Positions 27,673-36,429 of a stretch of DNA of 51,381 nt are shown piece by piece (the stretch's first letter is position 1; every line of letters starts with the position of its first letter). Where the stretch lies: the NCBI GenBank assembly GCA_938084585.1, contig CALKFF010000022.1, forward strand, positions 1 through 51,381, written 5' to 3'. The position numbers were made by a program, and so were the translations under genes. Below the pieces are notes generated by a model that did not search any database, was not told the DNA's origin, and worked only from the letters and a program-made list of their open reading frames with translations. This DNA is from an uncultured Flavobacteriales bacterium. GTDB taxonomy: Bacteria; Bacteroidota; Bacteroidia; Flavobacteriales_D; Sanyastnellaceae.

Positions 27673-29082
27673 TCAGCGGCCTTGTTCGATGCGTGCGGCG
27701 AGTTCTTCCACAGATGGCACGTCTCTGCCCGCATACTTCTCCATGACCACACCGCCCTGAATCCACACCAACCCCGGGTTGGCCCGGACGACAATCTTCA
27801 ATTCGGTTTGGTCGCAGGTCAAGAAGGGATACGTGGCCCCTTCTGCCGCCTCAAACGCCGCGTGCTCCTCGGCAGTGGCGTTCGTCAAACCGTACATGGC
27901 CCACCCTTGGGCTTTTGCCGCAGCACCCAACGCGTTGAACTCGTCCTGCCACGACGTGGACATTGCGTCCAAATCCTTGGAGACATGCAGCAAGACGGGC
28001 GCGTCCGAGCCGAGGATGGCGTCGGTCAGGTCGTTGCCCTCGGCGTCGACCATTTGGAAATCGAGGATGCGCTGTTCGTATCCGTCCTTGATTTTCACCT
28101 CACGGGCATGCTCCCAGTCGCCTTCGGGGTACATCGCCATGAAAGAGGTGCCAGGTTCGTTGGCCTTGTCCCAAAGTTTTTGGGCCATGTACTCCGATTG
28201 CATGACAAGCGTCTCGGCCCCAGTCTCGGGATGGAAGAAACGGATCTCCTTGTCAAACACCGGCCCCTCCAACCCCAACTCCTCGGCCGTCATTCGGTTT
28301 TCCAAGACGTTTTCGCCCACCGCGTAGGGACGGTAATCCTTCAAAGGAAGGTGGCTCAAAGTCCAGAACTGCACAAACCCGCTGACGACGACCACCGCCA
28401 CGGCCATGCCCCACTCTTTTTGGGGGTGGTTCCAGCGGCGCTTGACCGCCTCCGCGGCGATCAGGTTCAAGGCGAGGTAGAGGACCGGGAAATTCCACTC
28501 CAGCATCATCTCGCCGAACAAGTAAGTCACCACCATGGCCGCCGCGTACACCGCCGTGCCTTGACGAGGCGTGTTCAACTGGATGCGTCCCAAAAACGCC
28601 GACAAGACGATGGGCACCACGAAGATGAGCAACACCACGTCCTTCAAGAAGCTCTGATACGCGGTCAAAGGAATGGCGTTGCCGAAGCATCCGCACTCCA
28701 ACACGCACTGGTTGGCGATCTCCACCACCGCGCCCGACGCGTCCACAATCTCTTTGGTCCCAAACGGGTCGCACGTCGCCGTGTACCAGGTCAGCCATGT
28801 GAAAAACACCATCATGACCGTGGTCAACACGGACGTCAACTTGGGAAGCGCCCCCACGAGGATGGCGATGCCGAGCAAGATCTCAGCGATGCACACAAAC
28901 ACGGCCAACTCCAACGCCCAAGGCCCGAGGAATTCAAGGTTCATGGCCCCCGGCTCGAAGTACTCCTCCAGCTTGTACATGAACCCCAAGGCGTCGTTGG
29001 ACTTGATCAATCCCGACACCACGAACAGCGCCCCAACCAACACGCGGGACACCCAAGTCAATCCATCCAATGCTTTCAACAT
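27673..29082 (-). CDS. DoxX-like BT_3928-family membrane protein with C-terminal thioredoxin-like part
   Basis: A 469-residue protein. The N-terminal DoxX/MauE-like membrane half has about eight helices (SRVLVGALFVVSGLIKSND). It holds a pair of Cys in CVLECGCFG and a further Cys in ATCDPFGTKE. A non-membrane region follows, ending in a thioredoxin-like segment with LTCDQTELKIVVRANPGLVW. Related Bacteroidota proteins pair with DUF1599 genes, as here (29099-29644). A redox or quinone-linked role has been suggested for DoxX-like proteins in general; the exact role is unknown. Confidence 0.82.
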   Translation of the reverse strand: MLKALDGLTWVSRVLVGALFVVSGLIKSNDALGFMYKLEEYFEPGAMNLEFLGPWALELAVFVCIAEILLGIAILVGALPKLTSVLTTVMMVFFTWLTWYTATCDPFGTKEIVDASGAVVEIANQCVLECGCFGNAIPLTAYQSFLKDVVLLIFVVPIVLSAFLGRIQLNTPRQGTAVYAAAMVVTYLFGEMMLEWNFPVLYLALNLIAAEAVKRRWNHPQKEWGMAVAVVVVSGFVQFWTLSHLPLKDYRPYAVGENVLENRMTAEELGLEGPVFDKEIRFFHPETGAETLVMQSEYMAQKLWDKANEPGTSFMAMYPEGDWEHAREVKIKDGYEQRILDFQMVDAEGNDLTDAILGSDAPVLLHVSKDLDAMSTSWQDEFNALGAAAKAQGWAMYGLTNATAEEHAAFEAAEGATYPFLTCDQTELKIVVRANPGLVWIQGGVVMEKYAGRDVPSVEELAARIEQGR

Positions 29083-29098
29083 TCCTTCTACTGTAGGT

Positions 29099-29644
29099 TT
29101 ATACAGAAACTCCTTCTGAACTCAATATCAACGCAAACAGAGCGTAGTTTGCCATGTCCATGTAGTTGGCTTCCACCCCTTCACTGACCAGGGTCTTGCC
29201 GTTGTTGTCCTCGATTTGCTTGACCCGAAGGAGCTTCATCAAGATCAAATCCGTCAACGACGAAATGCGCATGTCGCGCCAAGCCTCGCCGTAGTCGTGG
29301 TTCTTCTTTTGCATCAAGTCGCGCGTGGCGTCTTTGGCCGCATGGTACAACCGGTTGGCCTCGTCCACTGGCAACTCAAGCGGCGCCGAACCGTCCAAGT
29401 CGCATTGAATCATCGCCATGAAGCAGTAGTTGACGATGCCAATGAATTCCGGCTCAATGCCCTCGCCCACTTTCGACTCCCCAACCTCCTGCAGTGTGCG
29501 GATGCGGTTGGCCTTGATGAAGATTTGGTCGGTCAACGAGGACGGACGCAAAATGCGCCACGCCGTGCCGTAATCCTGGGTTTTTCGTTCGAACAAATCC
29601 ACGCAGCTGGCGAGGCATTTGTCGTATTGTGCGAGGGTCTCCAT
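29099..29644 (-). CDS. DUF1599 protein with two tandem repeats
   Basis: A 181-residue protein made of two homologous halves. The first has ERKTQDYGTAWRILRPSSLT and the second QKKNHDYGEAWRDMRISSLT. Each is followed by a K--R----E pattern and a Y-hydrophobic helix (NYCFMAMIQ, NYALFALIL). The fold is probably an all-alpha, MazG-like nucleotide pyrophosphohydrolase relative (inference). The function is unknown. ATG 29644 was chosen over an in-frame start at 29671, because homology starts there and the divergent folP begins at 29675. Confidence 0.85.
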   Translation of the reverse strand: METLAQYDKCLASCVDLFERKTQDYGTAWRILRPSSLTDQIFIKANRIRTLQEVGESKVGEGIEPEFIGIVNYCFMAMIQCDLDGSAPLELPVDEANRLYHAAKDATRDLMQKKNHDYGEAWRDMRISSLTDLILMKLLRVKQIEDNNGKTLVSEGVEANYMDMANYALFALILSSEGVSV

Positions 29645-29674
29645 GCTAACTTGCGGCAAGTTACAATCCACGTC

Positions 29675-30526
29675 GTGACACCTTCAATCACACTCCACGG
29701 TTCCGTGGTGAATTTTCACCAACCTTGGGTGATGGGCATCCTGAACCTCACCCCCGATTCCTTCCACGACGGAGGTGCGTGGGACAAGCCTTCTGCGGCC
29801 CTGGGGCAAGCTGAACGCATGCTGAACGAAGGCGCCGACGTGCTCGACTTGGGGGCCCAATCGACGCGCCCAGGCGCCGACATGTTGGGGACGGAAGCCG
29901 AATGGCAGCGACTCGAGCCCGTCCTGGTCGCGCTGAAACGCGCCCACCCCGATGCCATCTTGAGTGTCGACACCTTCCACGCCGAAGTGGCGCGGCGGGC
30001 CTTGGCTGAAGGAGCTGACGTGATCAACGACGTGTCGGGCGGCGACGCCGATCCAGACATGTGGAAGGTGGTGGCACAAGCCCGGGCTCCCTACGTGCTG
30101 ATGCACATGCAAGGGACACCCGCCACCATGCAAGACAACCCCACTTACGACGACGTCGTGCACGAGGTGGTGACCCATTTGCAACGCCGGGTCCACGCAG
30201 CTTACCAAGCGGGTGTGACGGACGTCATTGCCGACGTGGGGTTTGGGTTTGGGAAAACGGTGGCACACAACTACGCGCTGCTCAACGCCCTGGACCAATT
30301 CCGAGAATTGCGGTGCCCCATCCTGGCCGGGGTGAGCCGAAAGTCGATGATCCAAAAGGTGCTCGACACCGACAGCCAGCACGCGCTGAACGGCACAACC
30401 GCCTTGCACGCTTGGGCGTTGGACCGCGGGGCACACATCCTGCGGGCGCACGACGTGGCCGAAGCGAAGGAAGTCGTGGCCTTGCACAGCGCCCTTGTCC
30501 AATCCCGCACCCCTGACGCACCATGA
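29675..30526 (+). CDS. folP: Dihydropteroate synthase
   Basis: A 283-residue enzyme joining p-aminobenzoate to pterin pyrophosphate in folate synthesis. WVMGILNLTPDSFHDGG is the pterin-binding first strand. DLGAQSTRPGAD, ILSVDTFHAEVARRAL, INDVSGGDAD, VLMHMQGTP and DVGFGFGKTVAHN complete the TIM-barrel signatures. GTG 29675 sits 16 codons before the MGILN strand, the usual distance. Its stop overlaps the cdaA start as ATGA. The folP-cdaA pair is widespread in Bacteroidota. Confidence 0.96.
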   Translation: MTPSITLHGSVVNFHQPWVMGILNLTPDSFHDGGAWDKPSAALGQAERMLNEGADVLDLGAQSTRPGADMLGTEAEWQRLEPVLVALKRAHPDAILSVDTFHAEVARRALAEGADVINDVSGGDADPDMWKVVAQARAPYVLMHMQGTPATMQDNPTYDDVVHEVVTHLQRRVHAAYQAGVTDVIADVGFGFGKTVAHNYALLNALDQFRELRCPILAGVSRKSMIQKVLDTDSQHALNGTTALHAWALDRGAHILRAHDVAEAKEVVALHSALVQSRTPDAP

Positions 30527-31350
30527 CACCCATCCTCGCATTTGAACTTTGGGAGGCCATCTCCCCGTTCTTGACGCTGGGCGCCCAAGTTCTGGATTTG
30601 GCCCTCGTGGGGCTGATTGTATTTTACGTCTACCGCTTGACCAAAGGGACTTCAGCCATCCCCGTCTTCCTGGGGTTGCTGGCCATCTACCTCATCTGGA
30701 AGTTGGTCACCCTCATGGGCATGCGCTTCATGGGGGAGATTTTGGGCCAATTCATCGCCGTGGGAATCCTGGCGATCATCATCGTCTTCCAACAAGAACT
30801 CCGACAATTCCTGTTCTCCATCGGCGACAGGGCCTCGCTGAAGGAGCCGCCAGAGTGGCTCCTCAAAATGCTGCCTCAGCGCACCCAAGAGGGCCGCAAG
30901 GCATTTCCCGTGGAAGAAGTGGTGCGCGCGTTGGACCGCCTGTCTTCTCGAAAAGAAGGGGCCCTCATCATCGTGCAGCGTGAATCCGACCTGACGCACC
31001 ACATCCAAAGCCACACCAAGCTCGTGGCCGACATCTACGCGCCGTTGATTGAAGCCATCTTCCACAAGGAGTGCAGCATGCACGACGGGGCTTTGTACAT
31101 CGCTGTGGGACGCGTGCGGGGCGTGCGATGCATCCTCCCCGTCAGTCAAAGTCAGCACCTGCCCGTCGAATTGGGCATGCGCCACAGGGCGGCGCTGGGC
31201 CTTTCTGAAGTGACGGACGCGCTGGTGTGGGTCGTCAGCGAAGAAACAGGGACCATCAGCCTGGCTCACGAAGGCGAGCTCCGCCGGGCGTTGCACCCCA
31301 ACGATTGTCGGGAGATCATGCACGAGCTCCTCAACCCCAGACAGGGCTGA
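30523..31350 (+). CDS. cdaA: Membrane diadenylate cyclase (c-di-AMP synthase)
   Basis: A 275-residue CdaA/DacA-type enzyme. Three N-terminal membrane helices (LDLALVGLIVFYVY, IPVFLGLLAIYLIWKLV, LGQFIAVGILAIIIVF) are followed by a DAC domain with DGA at 188-190 and RHR at 220-222. These are the ATP and metal site of diadenylate cyclases. c-di-AMP controls potassium and osmolyte balance and cell-wall homeostasis. It is translationally coupled to folP by the ATGA overlap. Confidence 0.95.
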   Translation: MTPILAFELWEAISPFLTLGAQVLDLALVGLIVFYVYRLTKGTSAIPVFLGLLAIYLIWKLVTLMGMRFMGEILGQFIAVGILAIIIVFQQELRQFLFSIGDRASLKEPPEWLLKMLPQRTQEGRKAFPVEEVVRALDRLSSRKEGALIIVQRESDLTHHIQSHTKLVADIYAPLIEAIFHKECSMHDGALYIAVGRVRGVRCILPVSQSQHLPVELGMRHRAALGLSEVTDALVWVVSEETGTISLAHEGELRRALHPNDCREIMHELLNPRQG

Positions 31351-31353
31351 AGC

Positions 31354-32793
31354 TCAGCGCTGGATCAACACTTGCACAGACTGGACTTGGCCTTGGTCGG
31401 TCTCGGCGTGCACCACGTACATGCCCTCGGCGAGGTGCCCGATGTCGAACGACAACCCCGTCAACCCGGGCACAGCGCGACGCGCCACGACTTCCTGGCC
31501 TGAAACATTCACCACGCGCACAAAGGCGGCGCGCGGCATCCCTTTCAAAGTCATGACAGACTGGGCTGGGTTGGGGGACGCCTTCAACGACGCATCTGCA
31601 AGGTGAACGTTGCCAACGCTGGTTGGGTCGTACGTCGGGTCGCTGACCATGAACAAGCCCACCGACCGACATGAAATGGCGATGTTGCCGCTCGGGAAAT
31701 AAGGGTAGTTGCTCCACGTGCCATAGAACGCCACCGAATCCGAATCGGGGTTGGTGTCGAAGTAAGCGTAGGGCGTCAAGTTGCCGTTGGGGCCGATTTC
31801 GGACACCCGCAAACCGCTGAGGTAGTTGGAGGCGTAGATCTTGTTGCCGCGCACGTAGAGGTTGTGATCCACAGACGTGTTGTCTGCTTCGTAAAACCCA
31901 ATCACGACCGGCGCGTCCAAGTCCGACACGTCGGCGATGTAGGTGCGGGTGCCGTTGCCGTAGTTGCTCTCGTCCAACTCGTCGTTGAAGTACAAGAAAC
32001 GACCGTCCTCGCTCAACCACCCTTGGTGCGTGTATGCCGATTGGCTGTAGTTGAACGCGGTGATTTGGACCATGTCGGATTTGTCGGTGACGTCCACGAT
32101 GGCCACGCCACCGCTGCCGTTGAAACAAAACGCCACTTCCTTGCCCGCATAATCGGGGTCCGGGCCATTGTAAAGCACCACCTGGGCGTCGTGCGTGTAG
32201 GGGCCGTCGTTGGTCCCCGCCACAGATGGGGCGCCTGGGTTGGAGATGTCGATGGCATGCAGCCCCCCGCCTGCGGTGTTGGTTCCCACCGCGTAGGCGA
32301 AACCGGTCTCCTCGTTGATGGCGATGTTGTGGGCGTTGCCAAATCCGATGTAGCTCGACACGGGTGTGAGCACCACAGGCCCGTCGGTGACCTCCAGCAC
32401 CTGGGTCAGGTCCACCACTTGCATGCCGTGGTTGGCCGCCTCGCTGACGATGAACGCGTGGTTGTTGTGCACCTTGACGTCGCGCCAGAGGCTGGGTGTC
32501 GTGGCCGTCGGTACGCGCCCCACAAACAAGGGATTCACCGCATCCGTGACGTCCACAATGGACAACCCGTCGTGGCGCCCAAACAACACGAATTCGCGTT
32601 GGGAAGCCGGATCCACCCACCCCCAACAGTCGTTGCCGTTGGCGCCACCCCCCAATTCCTCGAGGGTGCGCACGGAGAGCAAATCAAGCCCTGAGCAAGG
32701 GTATCCGTCTGCAAAGCCGTCGACACAAGGGGTTTGGGCGAAGGCTGAGAATGCCAAGCCAAGGCAGGCCGCGGAAAGGAAGTGTTTCATCAT
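31354..32793 (-). CDS. Choice-of-anchor B / LVIVD-repeat T9SS protein
   Basis: A 479-residue secreted protein with a signal peptide (MMKHFLSAACLGLAFSAFAQ). Beta-propeller-like LVIVD repeats follow (LSIVDVTDAVNP, MQVVDLTQVLEV, LHAIDISNPGAP, VAIVDVTDKSDM, YIADVSDLDAP). The C-terminus is a T9SS sorting domain (KASPNPAQSVMTLKG onward). Choice-of-anchor B proteins carry differing C-terminal anchors in different bacteria; here it is the T9SS type. The role is unknown, probably surface exposed. ATG 32790 would remove one Met. The stop lies 3 bases from the cdaA stop. Confidence 0.9.
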   Translation of the reverse strand: MMKHFLSAACLGLAFSAFAQTPCVDGFADGYPCSGLDLLSVRTLEELGGGANGNDCWGWVDPASQREFVLFGRHDGLSIVDVTDAVNPLFVGRVPTATTPSLWRDVKVHNNHAFIVSEAANHGMQVVDLTQVLEVTDGPVVLTPVSSYIGFGNAHNIAINEETGFAYAVGTNTAGGGLHAIDISNPGAPSVAGTNDGPYTHDAQVVLYNGPDPDYAGKEVAFCFNGSGGVAIVDVTDKSDMVQITAFNYSQSAYTHQGWLSEDGRFLYFNDELDESNYGNGTRTYIADVSDLDAPVVIGFYEADNTSVDHNLYVRGNKIYASNYLSGLRVSEIGPNGNLTPYAYFDTNPDSDSVAFYGTWSNYPYFPSGNIAISCRSVGLFMVSDPTYDPTSVGNVHLADASLKASPNPAQSVMTLKGMPRAAFVRVVNVSGQEVVARRAVPGLTGLSFDIGHLAEGMYVVHAETDQGQVQSVQVLIQR

Positions 32794-32810
32794 GTTGAAG
32801 CGCAATGGTG

Positions 32811-32859
32811 CAAAGGAACAACAAACCGCCCCGCCGTGATGTTGCACGACGGGGCGGTT
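32811..32859 (-). terminator. Terminator of the DPP III gene, with embedded TTCCTTTG
   Basis: On the minus strand, a 15-bp stem with one wobble (plus arms 32824-32838 and 32845-32859) is followed by TGTTGTTCCTTTG. The TTCCTTTG at 32818-32811 is one base from TAnnTTTG and lies 17 bases before the next gene's ATG. Confidence 0.75.
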
Positions 32860-32879
32860 CACCAGGCTGAAAAGCCCAA

Positions 32880-34961
32880 TCAGTTGACGTCTGGCAGGAA
32901 GCTGAATCGCTCGCTGTAGTGGAGCATTTGGCCTGTGAAATCGTCGGGATACGACACCTCCACAGATTCAATCTGTCCTTCAGCGTCGCGAATGGCAATC
33001 ATCTCTGGGTTGATGAATCCTCCGTAAGGAGCCACGCCCAACACCGCCACACGGTCCAACACCTCTTGGTGCACTGCGGGGTCGACCTTCACGCCGTAGC
33101 CCTCCACGAGCGCCTTGGCCGCGTCGTAATCGCCTTGCGACTTGATGCGCTGCACCTCCCGCAGAAGCTCGCCAAACAACTCGCGCAGGCGGTCGTAGTC
33201 CTTGATGTCGATGTAGGTCTTGCCCTCGCGAACGACCTTGACCACAGCCCCTTCGGGCTCCGCCTTTTCAAAGCACCAGTTGCTCACCCAGGCACGGTTG
33301 CGCATGTGGGCCTCTTCAATGTCTGCTCCGAGCTCCAAGCGCTGCAATTGGGTCAACATGCCGTTCCGCAAGTAGCTGTCGTACTCGGCGCGGCCCACGT
33401 CCAAATTCTTCATCAACCCGAGCTCCACCATCTTGGGGTCGAGCAAGAAGTACAAGGCCACCAAATCGGCCCGGCCTTCCTCGAGGGTCGAGCTGTACTC
33501 TGCGATGGTTTCTTTGGGAGTGCCCACACCGGGCTCCAGTTGGCCCGAAGCGTGGCCAATCACCTCGTGCATGGCCGTGTGGAGCTTGCCGGCAAGCTCT
33601 CCGTGCGCTTGGGTGCGCACAAGCTCAAGCTGGTCGTGGGTGAACTCGGCCAACACGCCACCGCCAGCGGCCTTGTCGTAGGCATTCACGATGTTGCCCA
33701 GCGACACCGACTTGGAGCCATGGACTTGACGGATCCAGTTGCTGTTGGGCAAGTTCACCCCGATGGGGGTGCTGGGCGAAGCATCGCCCGCTTCCCCTGC
33801 CACGTTCACCACGTTGTAGGTGATGCCGACCACTTCCTTCTTCTTGTGGGAATCCATGAACGGCATGTGGTCTTCAAACCACTGGGCGTTGTCCATCAGC
33901 GTCGCCATGCGCGAGCTGGCGTCGAAGTCCTTGATCTCCACGATGGTCTCGTAGCTGCCAGTGTAACCGAGGGGGTCGTTGTACACTTCCACAAACCCGT
34001 TGATGTAATCCACGTCGCCTTCGGTGTCCTGCACCCAGTTGATGTTGTAAAGGCTCCACTTTTCAAGGTCGCCTGTTTCGTAGTAAGCCACCAGGTTGCG
34101 CAACGCCGCCGCTTGCTTGTCGTTCTCCGCGTACTGAATGGCCTCTTTGAGCCACTTCACGATTTCGGAAATGCTCTCACCGTAGAGTCCACCCACTTTG
34201 TAGACGTTCTCGTACACCTGACCATCCGCGTCTTTTTCCAAGCGACTGTTCAGACCGTACTCCACAGGGCTCCGGCTTCCCTTGTCCACGATGCTCTCGA
34301 AGTAGGCCTTGGCCTCGTCTGTGGTCACGTCGGGGGCGTAAAAGTTGACCGCGGAACTTTCCACCAAGCCCTTGGTGCCGTCCTGCTCCACTTTCTTGGC
34401 CTCCAACGCGGGGTCAAACACCACGGCGCGCAACTCCGCATCGATGCTGTTGCCTGTCTCCACCAACAAGTGGTCGAAGTAGGCCTCGCTGAATTCGGGG
34501 AGGTGCTTGGTGTTGGCGTAGTGGTGGTGGATGCCGTTGGAGAACCAAATGCGCTTCAAGTACACCTCAAACGCTTGCCACCCCACCGTGCCTCGGTCGC
34601 CCTCGTAGCCGATGTAGATGTCCTCCAACAGACGGCGGATGCGCAAGTTGTAACGGTTGTTTTGGTCGTACATGATGTCGCGGCCGCTCAGCCCCGCCAT
34701 GTTGAGGCAATACACCAACGCCTGCTGCTTGTCGGAGAGCTTCTCCCATCCCGGGATTTGGTACCGAACAATTTTCAGGTCCGCAAACTGTTCTGTTTTC
34801 CACACGAAGCCCGCTTCGTCGGGGGCGCTTGCCGTGGACTCCACCGCGGGAGCGGCCTCAAAATCCGGGCCGGAAGGCGCAGGACCGCCGCAGCCGGCCA
34901 AGAACGTCAACAGGGCTGCGGCGCACGTGGCACTGCCCACAAAAGAAGAGAATTGTCGCAT
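32880..34961 (-). CDS. Dipeptidyl-peptidase III (M49) lipoprotein
   Basis: A 693-residue zinc peptidase of family M49, which removes dipeptides from the N-terminus of short peptides. The zinc motif HEVIGH (about residues 465-470) has the family's HExxGH form, and the second ligand region EEGRADLVALYFLLD follows near 493. A lipoprotein signal with LAGC at residues 21-24 predicts attachment to a membrane from the periplasm, whereas many M49 enzymes are cytosolic. ATG 34973 would add MTST and lies 7 bases after a TACCTTGG element; either start is possible. Confidence 0.92.
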   Translation of the reverse strand: MRQFSSFVGSATCAAALLTFLAGCGGPAPSGPDFEAAPAVESTASAPDEAGFVWKTEQFADLKIVRYQIPGWEKLSDKQQALVYCLNMAGLSGRDIMYDQNNRYNLRIRRLLEDIYIGYEGDRGTVGWQAFEVYLKRIWFSNGIHHHYANTKHLPEFSEAYFDHLLVETGNSIDAELRAVVFDPALEAKKVEQDGTKGLVESSAVNFYAPDVTTDEAKAYFESIVDKGSRSPVEYGLNSRLEKDADGQVYENVYKVGGLYGESISEIVKWLKEAIQYAENDKQAAALRNLVAYYETGDLEKWSLYNINWVQDTEGDVDYINGFVEVYNDPLGYTGSYETIVEIKDFDASSRMATLMDNAQWFEDHMPFMDSHKKKEVVGITYNVVNVAGEAGDASPSTPIGVNLPNSNWIRQVHGSKSVSLGNIVNAYDKAAGGGVLAEFTHDQLELVRTQAHGELAGKLHTAMHEVIGHASGQLEPGVGTPKETIAEYSSTLEEGRADLVALYFLLDPKMVELGLMKNLDVGRAEYDSYLRNGMLTQLQRLELGADIEEAHMRNRAWVSNWCFEKAEPEGAVVKVVREGKTYIDIKDYDRLRELFGELLREVQRIKSQGDYDAAKALVEGYGVKVDPAVHQEVLDRVAVLGVAPYGGFINPEMIAIRDAEGQIESVEVSYPDDFTGQMLHYSERFSFLPDVN

Positions 34962-35004
34962 GGTTGATGTCATTTGCCGCCCAAGGTAAAGGACATTCCA
35001 GGAG

Positions 35005-35012
35005 TATCTTCG
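35005..35012 (+). promoter_or_regulatory. -7-like element (TATCTTCG), 4 nt before GTG 35017
   Basis: TATCTTCG, then GGGC, then GTG. On the opposite strand TACCTTGG (34988-34981) faces the DPP III gene, giving a divergent pair in a 43-base gap. Confidence 0.5.
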
Positions 35013-35016
35013 GGGC

Positions 35017-36405
35017 GTGCGGACCTCCCGTCTCATGTTGCGCGCCTTCCTCGGTCCTTTCGCGGTGACCTTGCCCGTCGCGTTGTTCATTTTGGACATG
35101 CAATTTCTTTGGGTCTACGCCGACGACATGATTGGCAAGGGCCTGGAATTGTGGGTCGTGTTCAAGCTCATGGTCTTCGCCTCCGCACGCCTGGTCAACT
35201 TGGCCCTGCCCCTGGCGGTGTTGGTGGCTTCCATCATGGCGCTGGGCAACCTCGCCGAGCGCAACGAGCTCACCGCCATGAAGGCGTCCGGCATGTCCTT
35301 CCTTCGCATCCTGCGGCCCCTGGTTGTCTGCATGGTCCTTCTCTGCGGCGCAGCACTTTGGTTCAGCAACACAGGCTGGCCCGCCGCCAACATGAAATTC
35401 AGGGCCCTCCTCTATTCTGTGACCAAACAAAAACCCGCCTTCAACCTCCGCGAGGGGGTGTTCTACAACGGCATCGACGGCTTCTCGATCCGGGTGGGCA
35501 CGAAGCACGCAGACGGAAGGCTGGAGGACCTGCTGGTGCACGACCACAGGGACGCCCAAGGACAACGCGTGCTCGTGGTGCAAGCTGAGCGTGGAAACAT
35601 GTCGGAGTCGGACGGCCATTTGGTCATTGAACTGGAAGAAGGCGTCAGCTACGAGGAACACCAAGAGACCATGTCCCGTTCCAAGGAGCGGGTGTACCCC
35701 CACGTCCGCAGCACCTTCCAGCGGCAAACCCTGCGCATCCCCCTGCACAGCCTGGATTTCTCCATGGCCAACGAAGACCTTTTTCGGCGTTCCTACGAGC
35801 GCATGACCTTGGCCGAGCTGGCCCAAGCCAGCGATTCTCTGGGCACCGAAATCCGGCGAGAAGGGCAGGAACTTCAGAATTACGGAAAGCGCAATGTGGC
35901 CTGGCGAAACGACACCACAGGTTGGTACGCCACAGCCGCCGCCGCGTCACAACCGACGGTCCGCTCACCCTGGGCCGCCAGCCTCGCCTCCAAAACCAGG
36001 ACGCGCGCCTTTCATTCGGCAAAAGAACTCTCGCGCAACCAAATCCGAAGCATCGACAACGCCGTCGCCAACATGGAGGGCAAGTTGCTTCGTCAACACC
36101 GGCACGACATCGAATGGCACCGCAAGTACATCTTGGCCTTGGGATGCATGGTGCTCTTCTTGGTGGGGAGCTCGTTGGGGGCGCTCGTGGGCAAAGGCGG
36201 ATTGGGCCTGCCCACGCTGTTGGCCCTTTGCGTGTTCTTGCTGTACTACGTGGTCTCGATGGTCGGCGAGCAATTGGTGAAATCCGGCACGCTGGAGCCT
36301 TGGTCCGGCATGTGGTTGAGCACGCTGTTGCTGACGCCTTTGGCGGCACTTTTGATGTGGAGCACGTTGAAAGAACGACGCTGGCTGCCCCATGCAGGCG
36401 GGTGA
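35017..36405 (+). CDS. LptF/LptG (YjgP/YjgQ) family lipopolysaccharide-export permease
   Basis: A 462-residue inner-membrane protein. Helices lie at the N-terminus (LMLRAFLGPFAVTLPVALFI) and in LGNLAERNELTAMKASGMSF, which is the conserved coupling region. A periplasmic beta-jellyroll-like middle follows, then three C-terminal helices (KYILALGCMVLFLVGSSLGALVGKGG onward). LptF and LptG with LptB extract LPS from the inner membrane. A single gene here suits Bacteroidota, where LptF/G-like genes are scattered. GTG 35017 is chosen because a -7-like box ends 4 bases earlier; ATG 35035 is possible. Two glycosyltransferases follow. Confidence 0.9.
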   Translation: MRTSRLMLRAFLGPFAVTLPVALFILDMQFLWVYADDMIGKGLELWVVFKLMVFASARLVNLALPLAVLVASIMALGNLAERNELTAMKASGMSFLRILRPLVVCMVLLCGAALWFSNTGWPAANMKFRALLYSVTKQKPAFNLREGVFYNGIDGFSIRVGTKHADGRLEDLLVHDHRDAQGQRVLVVQAERGNMSESDGHLVIELEEGVSYEEHQETMSRSKERVYPHVRSTFQRQTLRIPLHSLDFSMANEDLFRRSYERMTLAELAQASDSLGTEIRREGQELQNYGKRNVAWRNDTTGWYATAAAASQPTVRSPWAASLASKTRTRAFHSAKELSRNQIRSIDNAVANMEGKLLRQHRHDIEWHRKYILALGCMVLFLVGSSLGALVGKGGLGLPTLLALCVFLLYYVVSMVGEQLVKSGTLEPWSGMWLSTLLLTPLAALLMWSTLKERRWLPHAGG

Positions 36406-36413
36406 TTGAAAAC

Positions 36414-36421
36414 TACTTTTG
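36414..36421 (+). promoter_or_regulatory. -7 element (TACTTTTG) before the first glycosyltransferase
   Basis: Exact TAnnTTTG, ending 8 bases before ATG 36430, just after the LptF/G stop. The leader would be a few bases at most. Confidence 0.5.
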
Positions 36422-36429
36422 CTGTGCCC

